Shown here piece by piece: positions 36,701-48,492 of a stretch of DNA of 64,000 nt. The DNA is from Apiosordaria backusii (Eukaryota; Ascomycota; Sordariomycetes; Sordariales; Lasiosphaeriaceae): assembly GCA_030549205.1 (NCBI GenBank), contig JAUKTV010000001.1, positions 2,728,001-2,792,000 of the forward strand, given 5' to 3'. The first letter of the stretch is position 1. Every line of letters begins with the position of its first letter. The notes under the pieces were generated by a model. That model was not told the origin of the DNA. It saw only the letters and a program-made list of their open reading frames with translations, and searched no databases. The position numbers and the translations under genes are program-made.

Positions 36701-37390
36701 GGCCTGTTGTGGAGGGGCTTTGGAGACAGGCATGGTTGGCGCTTTTTTGGGCTTGAAGGGAGAGCCCAAGACGTTGTGCGGTTGTTCGGTAGCTGGTGGT
36801 GACGAGGGCGTTACAAAGTGAACAGGTGAGTCGTTACTCTTGTTGTTGCTGACTTGTTCATTAGGCGGCTCAGAAGGGCCGGTCGAGATGGTGTCTTGGA
36901 TGGTGGCGGTATTAGTGGTAGTGGGAGCTGCGGTGGTATTATTTGGCGGGGTATAAGGGATATAAGTCTTGCTCGGAACCGGTTTTCGATGGATCGGCCT
37001 GTTCTGGGGCTGAGAAGGGAAACGCGAGTGCGAATCTGCATGAAAACGCGTGTGAGCAACCAGGTACCTAGATGTTCGGAACCCACTGTTCTGGTTCGTC
37101 GTTGTGCTTGGGTAGCTTGGGTACATACAGCAATGCCCGGTATTTGTGTCACCAACGCCAGAAGCACTAACAGAAGACCCAGAGCTGCCGCTGTCCGTCT
37201 CGGAACGTGGCGTAGCAGGCCTCTCGGTCTTTGCAGAGAGCTCGCTGCTGGTGGTGCTGCCAAGGCTAGTTACGTCTTCTTCTGGGCCAAGCTTTCCCTC
37301 GCTCTCGTCCTGACTTTCTTTTTCAAAGTGAAACGCGGGAAGCCGCAAACCAAAGACGCTCATACGAGCGTTTTGCGACTTACTCGACAT
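33705..37390 (-). CDS. Large DUF8004-like Pezizomycotina protein of unknown function
   Basis: Exons are 36197..37390 and 33705..36137 with a 59-nt intron, giving 1208 aa. Residues 1-370 are disordered, Ser/Pro-rich. The conserved part runs from about residue 380 to 980: SPDHQVDYNVAPLFTGDKVPELW, LVYLHPKERGLGPSFRV, LFGSWPPKARSKKNHFTQSGLNR, GHWLFLYVTLQSLPMLVVDAPG and GVEYFLCEAPQGNPPW. I associate this with a fungal-only domain (DUF8004) by recall; the function is unknown. The C-terminal 230 residues are Gly/Pro/Ser-rich and end in KGMDTGKKKKKSLFF, a basic plus aromatic tail. A possible extra intron, 37036..37128 (93 nt, GTATGT/GCAG), lies in frame in exon 1, so two isoforms are conceivable. Confidence 0.82.
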
Positions 37391-40300
37391 TGTGTCGGCT
37401 GAGCAGTTTTTGTTGTGTAAAATGTTTTAGCCTCACCCAACCAACCCAGCACTCAAACTACCAAACGGTACAAATCCAAACGATCGACGGCCCGGGACGC
37501 TGAGCAGGACCCTTCGGTAGCTGGAACACCAAGTGGATCGACCGCTCGACCGCTCGACCGGTGGAGAGTTGACGACAGCGGTAACCTTGACGAGCTGTTG
37601 GAGTTACTGGACTGTTACTCCGTAGCGAGATCTCTGTGGCTCTGTCTGCCGAGAGTGGTGTGGTGATGGCTTGCTTCTCTCAAGGGCAGCACTGCGGTGG
37701 GAAGGGACGCAAATTGACGCAAAATCTGTTGGACTGGCTGCAAACTTGGAAAGGGGGGAAATATGGGTACTTGAGCAGCAAGAAAAAGAAACTCCTTCAT
37801 AAAATACATAACATGTTGACAAAACAATAAGACATGGAAGGCCCAACGCCGATGGGATCAAAAAACATGAGATTGAATGTTACTTGGCGGGGGCTCTCCG
37901 AATACGACCGCAGGATGACTTTCTCAGGGCGGAAGCTAAGGTCTAACTAACGCTTCTTTTTCATCCCCATTCTCGGCCAATAAATGCTGCATGTCTCTCT
38001 CTTCCTGACAGGACAGGTACATAGATTCGGTGTTTGACATGGCCTCTGGCGATCAGCGGAGTTTGCACATACACACGCATCTTCAGTCTTGTCACCTGTC
38101 TGAGAAACATGATGCATTGACCAAAAAAAGGGGCATTTCTGCCCAGCAATCCCAACATCACACCAAATCACCAGATGATTCTTTTCATTTCTCGGCCTAG
38201 CCCCAAGATCCAAATTATGGAAAATTGCAGTCAGGCTTCCAGGGCGATGTTCACAACGTCATACTTGGCGCGCGAGACCCCTGTAGCTTGTCCTTCCTCC
38301 TCCAGCGCAAGCGTTGATTTCCAAAGATCAAATGCCTGCCGCTGCAGGGTGGCCAAATTTGAGTGCGCTCTTGGCGGATTTATCCCCAGATTTTTTCATT
38401 TTTTCTAGAAGCGGAAACAAACTTCCGATCATTGTCAACGGCCGTTAAGATGGAATTTCACACCGACTATTTTGACCACAGTCTAACAATTCGGAAGGAT
38501 GGGAAACCGCAACATTCGCAATCCTCTCCCGATTCTCGTCCATTCGGAACCCCATTTTCCCTTTCCAATGTTCAGATTTAGAAACCTCTCCACATCTAAT
38601 ACGGAATACGGAGCACGTCAACCCCATCATCCATATTGCACCGCCACCGACACGTCAGGAGGCTGGGGATCTCAACTTGGGAGTTCCGTACAACCCGCCA
38701 ACTGCCCGCATCACCATTACCGGTCCCGCGCACCCGAAAGCTGGCTGCTGCTGACCTCTGAATGACTCGTTCGATCATCAACCAACCGATCTCTTCCCAA
38801 GCGCAGTCGCAGACAAAGCACGCACGCGCGTAACTGCTGACGACACCGATCACTTGGATCCCACGCCGCCTGATGGACCATACACACGCGGGTTTTACCC
38901 GCCCATGAGGCTCTGCAAAAGTCAAAGACAAACAAATAGAAGCCACTCAAACCACTCAAAACAGACTCAAGCTCATAAGACCAAACCGGGCCAGTTTATC
39001 TGACCACATAGCTGACCCCGAAAGATGACCATACCTGCAAACATAATATCCAGCCTTTCAGCCCATTCAAACTCCAAACCATCGGGATATGTCTTCAACC
39101 TTCTCCCGTTTGCTCACAGCGAACAAACCACAACCAACCAGACTAACCCGTGGTCTTGGAACCAATGCATACATTACACAGGTACAAGCACCGTATCATC
39201 TCAGCATTGCAGTTCAAGGTTTCACAAAGACGAAAATCTTCCCATTTATCAGACATTGTTCTAGAATCACGGAGTAAAAGTCCGAAGAGTACCAAGACCC
39301 TTAACTGGCTGAGATTATTACCGGTGAGTTGTGCAGTGTTACACTAGAGAGAACTGCTGGAATAGCAACCAAGCAATAAAAGGATTCTGTATGGCTCCAT
39401 GAACGAAAATCTCAAACCCCAGTAATCAGCAGCTCTTTCTTTTCCAGGGAATGAATACTATACTCCGGGAACGGACATGAACGAGTTTACGAAGTACGAG
39501 CAGATCATCACCCAAAGTCCGGGGAATAAACGGAATTCCGAAGAATTTGAGGAAAAAAACTGCGCGCACATAAGACTGTCCGAAATGAAAAGCTGCGGAC
39601 TTTGGACTGAGAAGAGCTTTCTTCTGGGCAGCTCGTAAAACTTTTTATTGCACCGACAGCTGGTTGGTATGTACAATATGACATGTTCCAAGGCTGAAAA
39701 AGCATCTTTTCAAGTCCTCAAAAGTCAGCGCTTGAATGAATGAGAATGCACCGCCCACGACAACTCATCAAGGTGGGTTATCAGGGATACCATATTACAC
39801 TCCATAAGACTCCATATCAACTAAATGCCCTTCCCCCGTCAGACTAAGCAAGGCTTGCCTTCCTTCCAACTTTAAGCCTACCGGTATTCCTACTGCTACC
39901 ATGTCTCCCTCTTAGCTTATTCCTCCTATGCACGGCCGTTCCACCATCTCCCCCCCTCCACCCTCCCCTTGCTTTCCACGTCGACCACGTCAACCTCAAT
40001 CCACCCAGATCACCAAATCCTTCAAATCCAAGGGCATCATGTCAGCGCGCCAACCGGTATGTAACGCTGCCCAACCACACATAGCGCTTACCACAACCAT
40101 AACGTTAAATCACTATTCACAAACAGCATATCCACTCAGCCAGCTGGAGTATTTCATCTCCACTATATTCACCGTCCTCATCCCTCTTGTATTTACACCC
40201 ATAATAAACACCACCAAATCGCCCTGACCAGTTTCAAACCAAATCCCCAAACCGCCATTATCCATCATCACGAAAGGTTCTGTTTCCCTTTCCCCTGAGA

Positions 40301-40639
40301 AATAAAAACAAACAAAACTTGGCTGGGAACAAGTAAGAAGCGAATCATCCATCCAAACTGCAGCCCCTCTCCTCGTCCAATGTAGTTCCCCTTTTCTCAA
40401 AGACCCTTGATATGTGAACCCCCAAACCCCAGAGACTACCATCGAAATTCTCATGAACGAAAGACAATAACCATAACAAAAAAACACCATCTATCATGCC
40501 ACCCAGCTGAAGAAAGGAAAAAAAGGTCATCAATTAACATCCCATAGAAGATCTCTCCCTGCTACAGCTCAGCAGTAGCTACCTTATCTGCATACATGCC
40601 ATTTATACAAAGATCTGGGCATCAAATCACTTTCCATCC
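37391..40639. other. 3.2-kb intergenic region
   Basis: Promoter of the DUF8004-like gene on the left and the 3' side of the fibroin-3-like gene on the right. It includes a short 8-bp tandem repeat (tcgaccgc units) at about 37538-37561. No convincing gene is seen. Confidence 0.45.
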
Positions 40640-42424
40640 CTAGTTAGGAGGACCAGGCGAATAAGGCTTATACCCCGGATACGCCGCGCTTTGCTCCTCC
40701 ACAACCGGGGTCGTTGGCTGTCTGTATCCACTCTGCTGTGGTTGTGGGGGACGGCCGTACCCGCTCTGTTGTTGCTGTTGTGGGGGTCGGCTGTAACCCG
40801 AAGAGAAGTCGAACCCACCCATATCATTGCTTCGCCCTTGAGAAGAGGAGTTCATGTCGTTGCCGGAATATTGACGTTGTGGACCTCGAGAATCGGATGA
40901 CGAATACTGTCTGTTGGGGGGTGGACGGCTGGTAGGGCCACCGTACCCTTGCTGGGGACCAGGCGAGCGTCTGTCCTGGCCAGTGCTGTATGCTGGAGCG
41001 GGGGCACCGTAGCCGCTGCTGCCGTAGCTATCTTGAGGCGCTGGTGAGTGTCTAGTGCTTCCACCGTAGCCGTTGTTGTAATCTCCCTGGGGACCCGGTG
41101 TCCGTCTCTGGTTGGGGCCGCCATATCCTCCATCACCTTGTGGACCAGGTGTCCGTCTTGGACCTGGACCATAGGCTCCTCCATACCCTCCCTGGGCCCC
41201 AGTAGACTGCGCTGATGGGACCTGGCCATAGCTGCCCGCGTCCAGCTCCTGAGCGCCACCATATGGCTGATTCACTTCCGTGCCGTAGCTGTCGTAGATA
41301 TCGCCATAGTTGTCATAACCGCCCTTCCCTGTCTGCTGAGGAGTCACACCTTGCTGTTGCTGTCCATAGCCTGGTTGTCCGTATCCCTGCTGGCTGTAGC
41401 TATTGTTGTCGTATCCGTTATTGTATCCGCCAACGTTGCCAGGAGACCTGCGTCCTGGGCCCATTGCACCTGCAGCCATACCGTACCCCTGGCCCTGCTG
41501 TCCATAAGTACCTCCGGGCTGATTGTAGGTCTGCGCAGTCTGGTTGTATGGATCGTTGGCGACAGCGCCCTGCGGGAAGTATCCATTCGACTGAGGTCCA
41601 GCGCCTGGCGGGCCATATGGGCTTCTGTTCCCTGGATTTGGGCTTGTAGACCCAGGCCCAGGTATCACACCTGCCGCTGCCACTCCGTTCGTCATAGTCG
41701 GGCTTTGTGCGTTTGGTGAATTGGCTTCCGGTTTCTTCAATTGGTTCATCTCAACGGCCTCCTCCTCTTCCAACACAATCTTCTTGCTTTCTGCGCCCTC
41801 CCAGCTCGGCATCTCAGGAAGTGAGTCTTCGTTTCCGGGTTTATTTTTGCTGACATCGAATTCGGCATACTGGGGATAGGCTGGTGCTTTGGTCGTGACG
41901 CCCGTCGAAGCGGCATAGCCACCACCAACAGGGCCAACAGGGCCGGCATTGAAAGCAGCAGGACGACTGTCATACCCATGATGCATAGGCTCCTGTGACT
42001 TGTAGCCTTGGTTTGGCGGGATGTACGGCTCATCAAGATACTTGCTTCTGTTTCCTCTCGGAGGGTCACAGCACCCACAGCAGTTACCGCAGCACTGCAA
42101 GCACTTGAAGCACGAGCAGCAGCATGATTTAGCGCAGCACGCACAGCGAATGATGCACCATATCACCGAGAAGATAATTATACCTCCAAGGATCATGAGC
42201 CCGATTGCTGGCCATCTGGATAGCAACGTATCAGCAACATACCCATAACCACGTGTCAGAAGAACAATAACCTACTTGCAATATGCTTGCAGCATACAGT
42301 TGTCCCAACTGGAAAATGCTGTCCGGACATCCCCGATTTGTCCCTCGAGATTTCTCCGTGCAAGAGCAGGATGTATTGCGCGAGCCAGCAAATCTAAAAA
42401 CCCTCCCCCCACACTCCTCCTCAT
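40640..42424 (-). CDS. Fibroin-3-related Cys-rich membrane protein
   Basis: Exons are 42276..42424 and 40640..42215, with a 60-nt intron (GTAGGT donor, TCCAG acceptor) in phase 2, giving 574 aa. The true start (MRRSVGGGFLDLLARAIHP) lies in exon 1; an ATG-less reading of exon 2 alone would lose it. One transmembrane helix (WPAIGLMILGGIIIFSVIWCII, about residues 51-72) is followed by a dense cysteine cluster, with Cys at about 16 of the next 36 positions (RCACCAKSCCCSCFKC, LQCCGNCCGCC), a likely palmitoylation site. The remaining 460 residues are low-complexity Gly/Pro/Gln/Tyr with repeated SYGQ, RRTPGPQGD and SGYGRPPQ units, prion- or fibroin-like. In fungal genomes such proteins are labelled fibroin-3 related; function is unknown. 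Confidence 0.85.
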
Positions 42425-44656
42425 GGCCACATCTATCGCAGGCATCGTGCCTTTTCAACGGTATAATCCCGCCCGTATTTTCTCGAAAATAGATATGCCG
42501 AAGCTCTGGTGGTTTGTTCAAGTTCAGGAAACGAAGGGCCCCACTGGTGGTAATAAGGGCCCCTCCGCGAAAAGCAAATGATATTGAATCAACTCGGGTA
42601 ACGTGAGTAATGTCGATAATATGTGCTTCGTGGTAAGTAATGAGCACTACAACTCCATTGTGCGGTTGGTTGTCGCGCTTGTATGATCGTCTTGAAATTC
42701 TGTGCGTGATGCCCGTCCGTTTCCCGGATCCCTCCTTGCAATATAGCGTGTCAAACAGACAAATGATGCGTCGCGCGTGGGCCTGGTTGGTGGTTCTCTG
42801 TTTACAGTAAATAATAGTCGTCGCAAGGCGAATGTTGAAAATGAAGGCGGCTGTGGTAACGCGATCGAGGCAAGAATCATCAACAACCTCAATTGCCAGA
42901 GCAGTGATGTGGGCGGCGATGCGATGTCGGTAATTGACTAGTCATAAAAAAGAGTGGACTTGGGGAAACAAAACGCGGATTATGCAGGACAAGAAAACGA
43001 ATGGCAAAAATCCAGAATTCCAGAAAGTTGAAAGACGACCTGAAAGACAGGACGAACAATGTCCAAAGGAGTGGTTCTGCTTCGTCTCACTTCAGGGAGA
43101 CGTGAAACCAAGTGGGCGCTGTCAGCCCTCAGGAGAAGCAGGACCCAGGAGGAGGTTTCCCGTTGGAGAAAAGAAAAAGTGCCCTGGGGGAAATCTCACG
43201 AGTGCATTGGCCCGGGCCCCTCGTTCATCTGGCGCCGGCAAGCTGCAGGCACCAGTGGGTCCTGATCCCTGCGGCCGACGGGGGGTCAAAGAGGGTCCAA
43301 TCGTCAATGGACTCGCAGTCCTTCCTCTTGCACTTTTCAGCCTGCTGGCGGTTTTACCTTTATGCGTTGACAGCCTTCTCTTCATCATTACTTTTTACAT
43401 TTTGTTTCTTTCTATTTCCTTTTTACAAACTCGACGCTGAGTTTTCATAATCCATTCAAAGCGGCTTCCAGCCAAGGCGGGGTTCACACTCCGACTGTCG
43501 TCCCCAATTTCACCTTCTTCAACCCCTTGTTATTTTCGTCTGCCTTGCGTGCTTGCAACACCATCAAATCGGGATCGTCAAAGCGAGTTCCGACGTTCCG
43601 CCCCCAGTCTTTTGTAAAACTAAACCACTCAGTACATGTTGCCGATGGAAGTATCCCTCCGCCTCTCACCCACAGCTCTACACTATACACGTATTCATAT
43701 AATATGTATGCGTCTCCCATCGTCATCAGTCGAGTTCATAAACTTCATCTCATCTCACTACAAGAACTCACCACATTCCCCCAAACCACACAAAGTCGCA
43801 TCGCTCAACTCAACCCCTCGTCCAAAACCCCGCCGCAGTGATCGCAATATGAGACGTGAACATCTTTCAAGAGACCAACCACTCACCATGAAAATCATCG
43901 CTCATACCAGTAACTTCCCCGACGCTGCTCATCATGAAATTCTCAAAAGTCCGACGCTGTGAGATGAGACGTTTGAACATCTCCCTAGGGTTCCAAAAAG
44001 ACGAACTTAACTTCATACATGCAATCCGAAATCGAAACACCAGATAAGATGACGACCGGCCTGAGAAAAAGGCCAGTAAGTGTAAGCATTGCACTGCAAA
44101 TGAGCCATCACCACGACCACAGCCGACCTACTTAGGAAGCCCATACACTCCGGTATATATGTAAATGCTGCCTACACGCCACTTATAGTCGCAGTTTGTT
44201 GTTCGTCCAGGTTGAAGCTTTAAGCTTATTTCTCTTCACTCACACACTGGAGAGCCCTGCTTGGCTACATAATTCAGACTCTGCCCCTCACTTTCCATCT
44301 CATCTGAATCAGCACGATGGTATCATTCATGATGTCCATCACGATAAGATCAGATCTTTATACGTATGAATCAATTCCATGCATTAAATAATTCTCTTTA
44401 GAGAGCATACAGTCGTAGTCAACAGTGACGATAAAGGAAGTTTTTGCTATCACCAAAAACAGGGTATAGCACAAGGGATCATCTCCAATCTTCCCATCTC
44501 CCTTTCCTAAACGTAAAACAGCCCTTTGTTCATCGCGAAACTCGGAATGTCTATCATAAAACATCCCTTTACCCAAAGTCGCCCTGAACGCCTTGACCAG
44601 ATATCCATCCCTTTCTTCGTCACAAAACAACAACTCGAAATCAGAATTTCAAGCCC
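42425..44656. other. 2.2-kb intergenic region
   Basis: Promoter of the fibroin-3-like gene and the 3' side of the RCR gene. A GC-rich half (to about 43300) is followed by an AT-rich half. Open frames lack domains. Confidence 0.45.
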
Positions 44657-45292
44657 TTAAGGCTTGGTGGCGGCATTGGGCGGAGGTCCGGGAGGAGGCG
44701 CATAATCGGCGTCACCACCCCGGTGATAAGCATGCTCGGGTTGCTGGAGCTGAATGCCCTCTTGCTGGTTACCGTAGGGGCCAGGGCTGCCGTATTGACT
44801 GCCAGCTTGGGGGTTGCCATAGTAGCCGTCGTTCCCGTTGTACTTGTACCCGCCAGGGGGAGGGGGGTTCTGATCTTGAGCGGAATACTGAGGAGGCGGG
44901 GGATAATATTGTGGTGCGGGCGCCATCCAGCCGGTTCCGTAGAGTGGTTGACCGCCTTGCTTTCTTCGGCGACGTGAGTTGCGGCTGTGGAGTTGTTAGT
45001 TGATATGTTGCGCGATCACAATATGAGGGATGGGGGCCACATACAAGAGAAGGGCGAAGACTAAAAGAACGAAGAGGACGGCGAGGCCGGCAAAGACCCA
45101 TCTTCCCCACCAGTTCCATGTGTTATAGCGATAGCAGAGGCCGTCGCCGCCGTAGTAATATCCTGAAGGACAGCTGGAGAGAATGGTTAGCAAAAAACAT
45201 TGTGGTTGATTTGCGCGGGATGGATTGAGAGTCGCGACTTACCCTTGACGTTTCTCCAATCCCACCAGTTGATCGGGGACAAGAGGAGCCAT
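44657..45292 (-). CDS. RCR family protein (chitin synthesis regulation, Congo red resistance)
   Basis: Small single-pass membrane protein. Yeast Rcr1/Rcr2 act in endosome-vacuole traffic and limit chitin deposition. Exons are 45243..45292, 45045..45173 and 44657..44984 (introns 69 and 60 nt, both phase 2), giving 168 aa. After a short leader come CPSGYYYGGDGLCYRYNTWNWWGRW and a transmembrane helix (VFAGLAVLFVLLVFALLF, about residues 42-59). Next are the basic stretch RNSRRRRKQG and the family signature QPLYGTGWM. The tail is Pro/Tyr/Gln-rich with PPPPQYS-type motifs that could recruit a WW-domain ubiquitin ligase, as known for the yeast proteins. The model is complete. Confidence 0.88.
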
Positions 45293-45966
45293 TGTGGCTG
45301 TTTCTATATCACTGTTGCGATTTCCAATGGGGTGATGTTGTGTAGATATTGCGATGCGCAGTGTTAAATCGTATCGATGTAGATTTCTGAAAGCCCACGT
45401 TGGCTGGGAGTAGTGGTGATGTCGGTGGTGTCAAATGACGATGTGGTCTAGGTTTTTGTTGGGGGTGGCGGGAACAGATGAACAAAGAAGACAGGCACAC
45501 TTGACAGGGAGTGGCGTGCTGCCCAATTGAAGTTTCAGTACTGTGGAGCCTACCTTAGCAACCTACGGAGGACGAAGCAGCCCTTCTGAAGAAAAGATGC
45601 GGGAGCAGATGATCCCGCTGCGCCTCCTTGAATCAGAAGAAAACGGAAAACGGCACCGTGGGACTTTGGGCTCGGCACACGTTGATAATCATGACCGATA
45701 ACGTGGCCCGAGGTGGCTAAGGTCCAATGATGGTTCCGTTTGTTCCCATGACTTGCCCCAATGAGGTCAATGGAGGCAGCCTGCCAAGATAAGACCAAGA
45801 TCTTGGGTGACGACCACAATGCGCCATACCAGGGAGGGTCGATGGCATTCTCTTGACACTCAAAATTGTCTACTACACCCTCTACAGCTTTGATGCGCTG
45901 CTATGTCTGATCGTGATCCCATTCACCCACCCCTGGTATGAGTGTCACAGTGCCCGAGAGTCTGAG

Positions 45967-45990
45967 CCCTAACCCTGACCCTAACCCTAT
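45967..45990. repeat. Interstitial telomere-like repeat
   Basis: Four consecutive hexamers, CCCTAA CCCTGA CCCTAA CCCTAT, i.e. two perfect and two one-base variants of the fungal TTAGGG telomere unit on the opposite strand. The flanks on both sides are ordinary sequence. Confidence 0.85.
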
Positions 45991-46015
45991 CTACACTTAA
46001 AGTCCTACATCGCAT

Positions 46016-46130
46016 ACACCATTTGGGATATTCTTAAAAATAACTACTTAAATGCTTTTAAAGGTACCCTTTACTTAATATATTACTTATAAGCCTTATT
46101 AAATGACTTCTTTAAATATATATTCTGTTG
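46016..46130. other. AT-rich block
   Basis: About 115 bp of clearly elevated A+T, rich in TTTAAA/TATTA words, contrasting with both sides. It could be a remnant of a mutated repeat (RIP-like), but no intact partner copy is visible in this window. Confidence 0.5.
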
Positions 46131-46473
46131 CAGTAGTTGTTGAGCGTTGAAGTGCGGGCATTTCGTTTGTACAGTCTTGGCTTTTTTGGTAGATTGCTGG
46201 GAGTCTAAAGACTTTTGGCTCCAGCCTTCGTATTGTCCATGTCAAGCTTGGTGAAGTCGGTGGCGAGCTGGGACGACTTTCAGGAAGAATGCCTGGCGCC
46301 AGCACGCGCCGCTGTATATTGCCTACACGTCGGCTTGCACGTGGCCTTCACCTCGCCTGCTCGTGTGTCTGAGAGTTGATCCTGGCGTTTGCTCACGCTC
46401 GTCTCAGACGCCATGGCATCAATTATCTCCATCGGCTGCATCTACGTCAGTATCGGCTTCACCGGCGTCTACT

Positions 46474-47335
46474 ATGCCTACTTCGGTAGAATCGAAGCAA
46501 GGTGACGATCCCGGCACCGTGCGATTTACCAATGTGCAAGATCTGCTCAATGTAATCAATTGCACTGCTAGGGCTTCCCTTACCGTCACAGGTACAGTAT
46601 CACCCTGCCATTTCTATATAATATACTAATTATTTAGGTGTATCTCTTGATCGTTTCACCGAAATCGAGCTTACGCGAGAGGAGCAAGGCCGCAAGTTCC
46701 GCTTCCGCGATTACGACAGCAAATCCCAGATCCTTATTATCACGATCCCAACTGGCCTCCATGAGCAACTCCAGAACTCATTATATCACCAGCTTAACTG
46801 GCAGGTTCATAGAAGGAGTTGGATGCATATGGGCAGTACTACACATTCAGTACAAGTTCATTCTGGACTAAGCAGAAAAGAGGGTGATTCGACTGGTGGC
46901 CCAAAGCCTGAACGAGCTGCAAAAGGTGCCTGGCCAACACTTGTTATCGAGGCGGGAGTTTCTCAGACATGGGGGCAATTGCGTATATGTATGCGGCGGT
47001 GGTTTTCTTTGTCAAACCACGAGGTGAAGATTGTTATTCTTACCAAGTTTGACGGTAACAAAATCCTTTTAGAGAAGTGGGAGGAAGAGATGCCAGTTCG
47101 CCCTGGAGCTACCACAACGCGACGCTCTCAACACCAAGAGCCTGTGCTTAGACAAAGCATCACCATTACCCAAAACGCCACTACTAACCCGATATCGTAC
47201 AATGTCACTAGAGGTGCATTGGTACTCTCATTCCGGCTTCTCTTCCTTAGAGATCCGGGCCCTGGGGAGGGAGACTTAGTTTTTAGCGTTCAAGAACTGG
47301 AGGGGTACGCGGAAGATGTCTGGGCTCAAGTGTAG
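46474..47335 (+). CDS. PD-(D/E)XK-like fungal accessory protein
   Basis: Exons are 46474..46591 and 46638..47335, with a 46-nt intron (GTACAG donor, branch TACTAAT, TTTAG acceptor) in phase 1, giving 271 aa. The translation resembles a fungal family of unknown function common in Sordariales: FTNVQDLLNVINCTARASL, then GVSLDRFTEIELTREEQGRKFRF and DSKSQILIITIPTGLHEQL. A core strand reads GAWPTLVIEAGVSQT (about residues 137-151), followed by HEVKIVILTKF. The acidic residue in the VIEAG strand and the later Lys resemble the D-ExK arrangement of Uma2/PD-(D/E)XK nucleases, which is inference. The start codon is uncertain: the frame is open to about 46363 without an ATG. It stands alone between telomere-like DNA and a foldback element. 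Confidence 0.68.
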
Positions 47336-48492
47336 ATTAGCAGCCAATCAAATTCGGCATAGCCGACCAGTCAAAAACGGCAGCCCCGACAGCGACACAG
47401 AAATTCCACCTCTTCCCGAAACTGCGGGTAACTTCCAAATTCATGTTGATGGAGCACGTCGTGGACAAAAAGATAGAGACTCCAACTTAAAACAAAGGCC
47501 TTCAAAGATAGTGATGAGGCGTTGAAAGATAGTCGATACGTCTTAAAGATGATTTAATAGGCGTTCGGATGTAATTGGAATGCCTATTAATTACTTTTAA
47601 GGCCTATCCACTATCTTTCAAGAGCTTTGTTTTATGCAGCAGTCTCTATTTTTTTGTCCACAACGTGTGGAGCTATTCCAAATGTCCGCCTTGAAGACCG
47701 AGCAGGAAGATAGCCTAGAGGGATCAGTGGCTCCGCAGCGTTGCGCTCGGTGTGAGATGTCAATACGGCCTCAATACGCTTTGGCAGTACGCTCGTTTGG
47801 GCCTCACGATGATGACGGCACGTTGGAGCTGAACATCTGGATCGGAGAGATTGTCTAACGTCGCTGACCCGAATCGTCATCCCTTGGCACGACAGGCACA
47901 AGAAGCCAAATAAACATCTGCGTTCAAGGTAGATCTGTCAACCATAACATTCACAACATCCAATTGCCATATATTGTATGTACCACCATGTTATAAAAAC
48001 ACAATAAATATAACGACGCCAAATTCCAAATATGTTGGAATATTGGTTGGGAGATAATGATGCGCAAAAGTCTATCTGGGCTTCTGGGAGACAACTCGCA
48101 CTTGAAAAAATGCCCCTCCATGATGTACTCGATATCAAGAAAATGAGAACGGATGAACGTCCAGTTAGTTCGGAGACAGTGGGGTGCATGAACGGGAGCG
48201 GGCATGATAGGGTCGCGGGAGTGTCACCGGGAAATGTGGGTTCAAAGTGAATTCGGCGCCGTGCCCTTCGGCAGAGTGGGGCAAGAATCCGGAGAGCTTG
48301 TGGGTCAAGGCCTTCAGCCACAGTCTCTGCAAGAGCCACATCAAAGCCACGTGACTGGCTGGCGCAGGTGCGCTAGCCCCATCCCGATTTCCCCCTCCAC
48401 ACACAAATTTTGACAAGCTGAAGCCGAAAAATCACAGCCTGCTGAGCCTGCCCGAACTAACAACAGGAAGTCATTCTTGCCAGCAACTCAAA
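47336..48492. other. Intergenic region with foldback element; RPS16 promoter
   Basis: Holds the 213-bp foldback element (47455-47667) and, on the right, the promoter and leader of the ribosomal protein gene. Short frames on both strands (for example 47632-47901 minus) have no recognised domain. Confidence 0.5.
47455..47667. mobile_element. Foldback / MITE-like element with 5-bp target duplication
   Basis: The element is an imperfect palindrome over its whole length. Outer arms: cacgtcgtggacaaaaagat at 47455 mirrors the end at 47667 (gtccacaacgtg), and the pairing continues through ATAGAGACT and TAAAACAAAG. The inner arms TTGAAAGATAGTCGATA (47522) and TATCCACTATCTTTCAA pair almost perfectly, ending at a loop of about 8 nt near 47572. 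Both sides are flanked by the perfect direct repeat TGGAG (47450-47454 and 47668-47672), as expected of a target-site duplication. It encodes no transposase. The superfamily is not assigned. Confidence 0.78.

Larger units (their letters stand above)
45293..46473. other. Intergenic region with telomere-like and AT-rich segments
   Basis: About 1.2 kb. The left part is the RCR promoter. From 45967 the composition changes: a telomere-like repeat, then an AT-rich block. It leads to the lone nuclease-like gene. No other gene is called. Confidence 0.5.

Noticed and set aside
42231..42647. 138-codon minus-strand frame overlapping exon 1 of the fibroin-3-like gene
   Set aside because: It is out of frame with the protein that splicing reconstructs and would leave the membrane anchor without its N-terminus.
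45549..45820. Minus-strand frame upstream of RCR
   Set aside because: No conserved motif; located in the RCR promoter.
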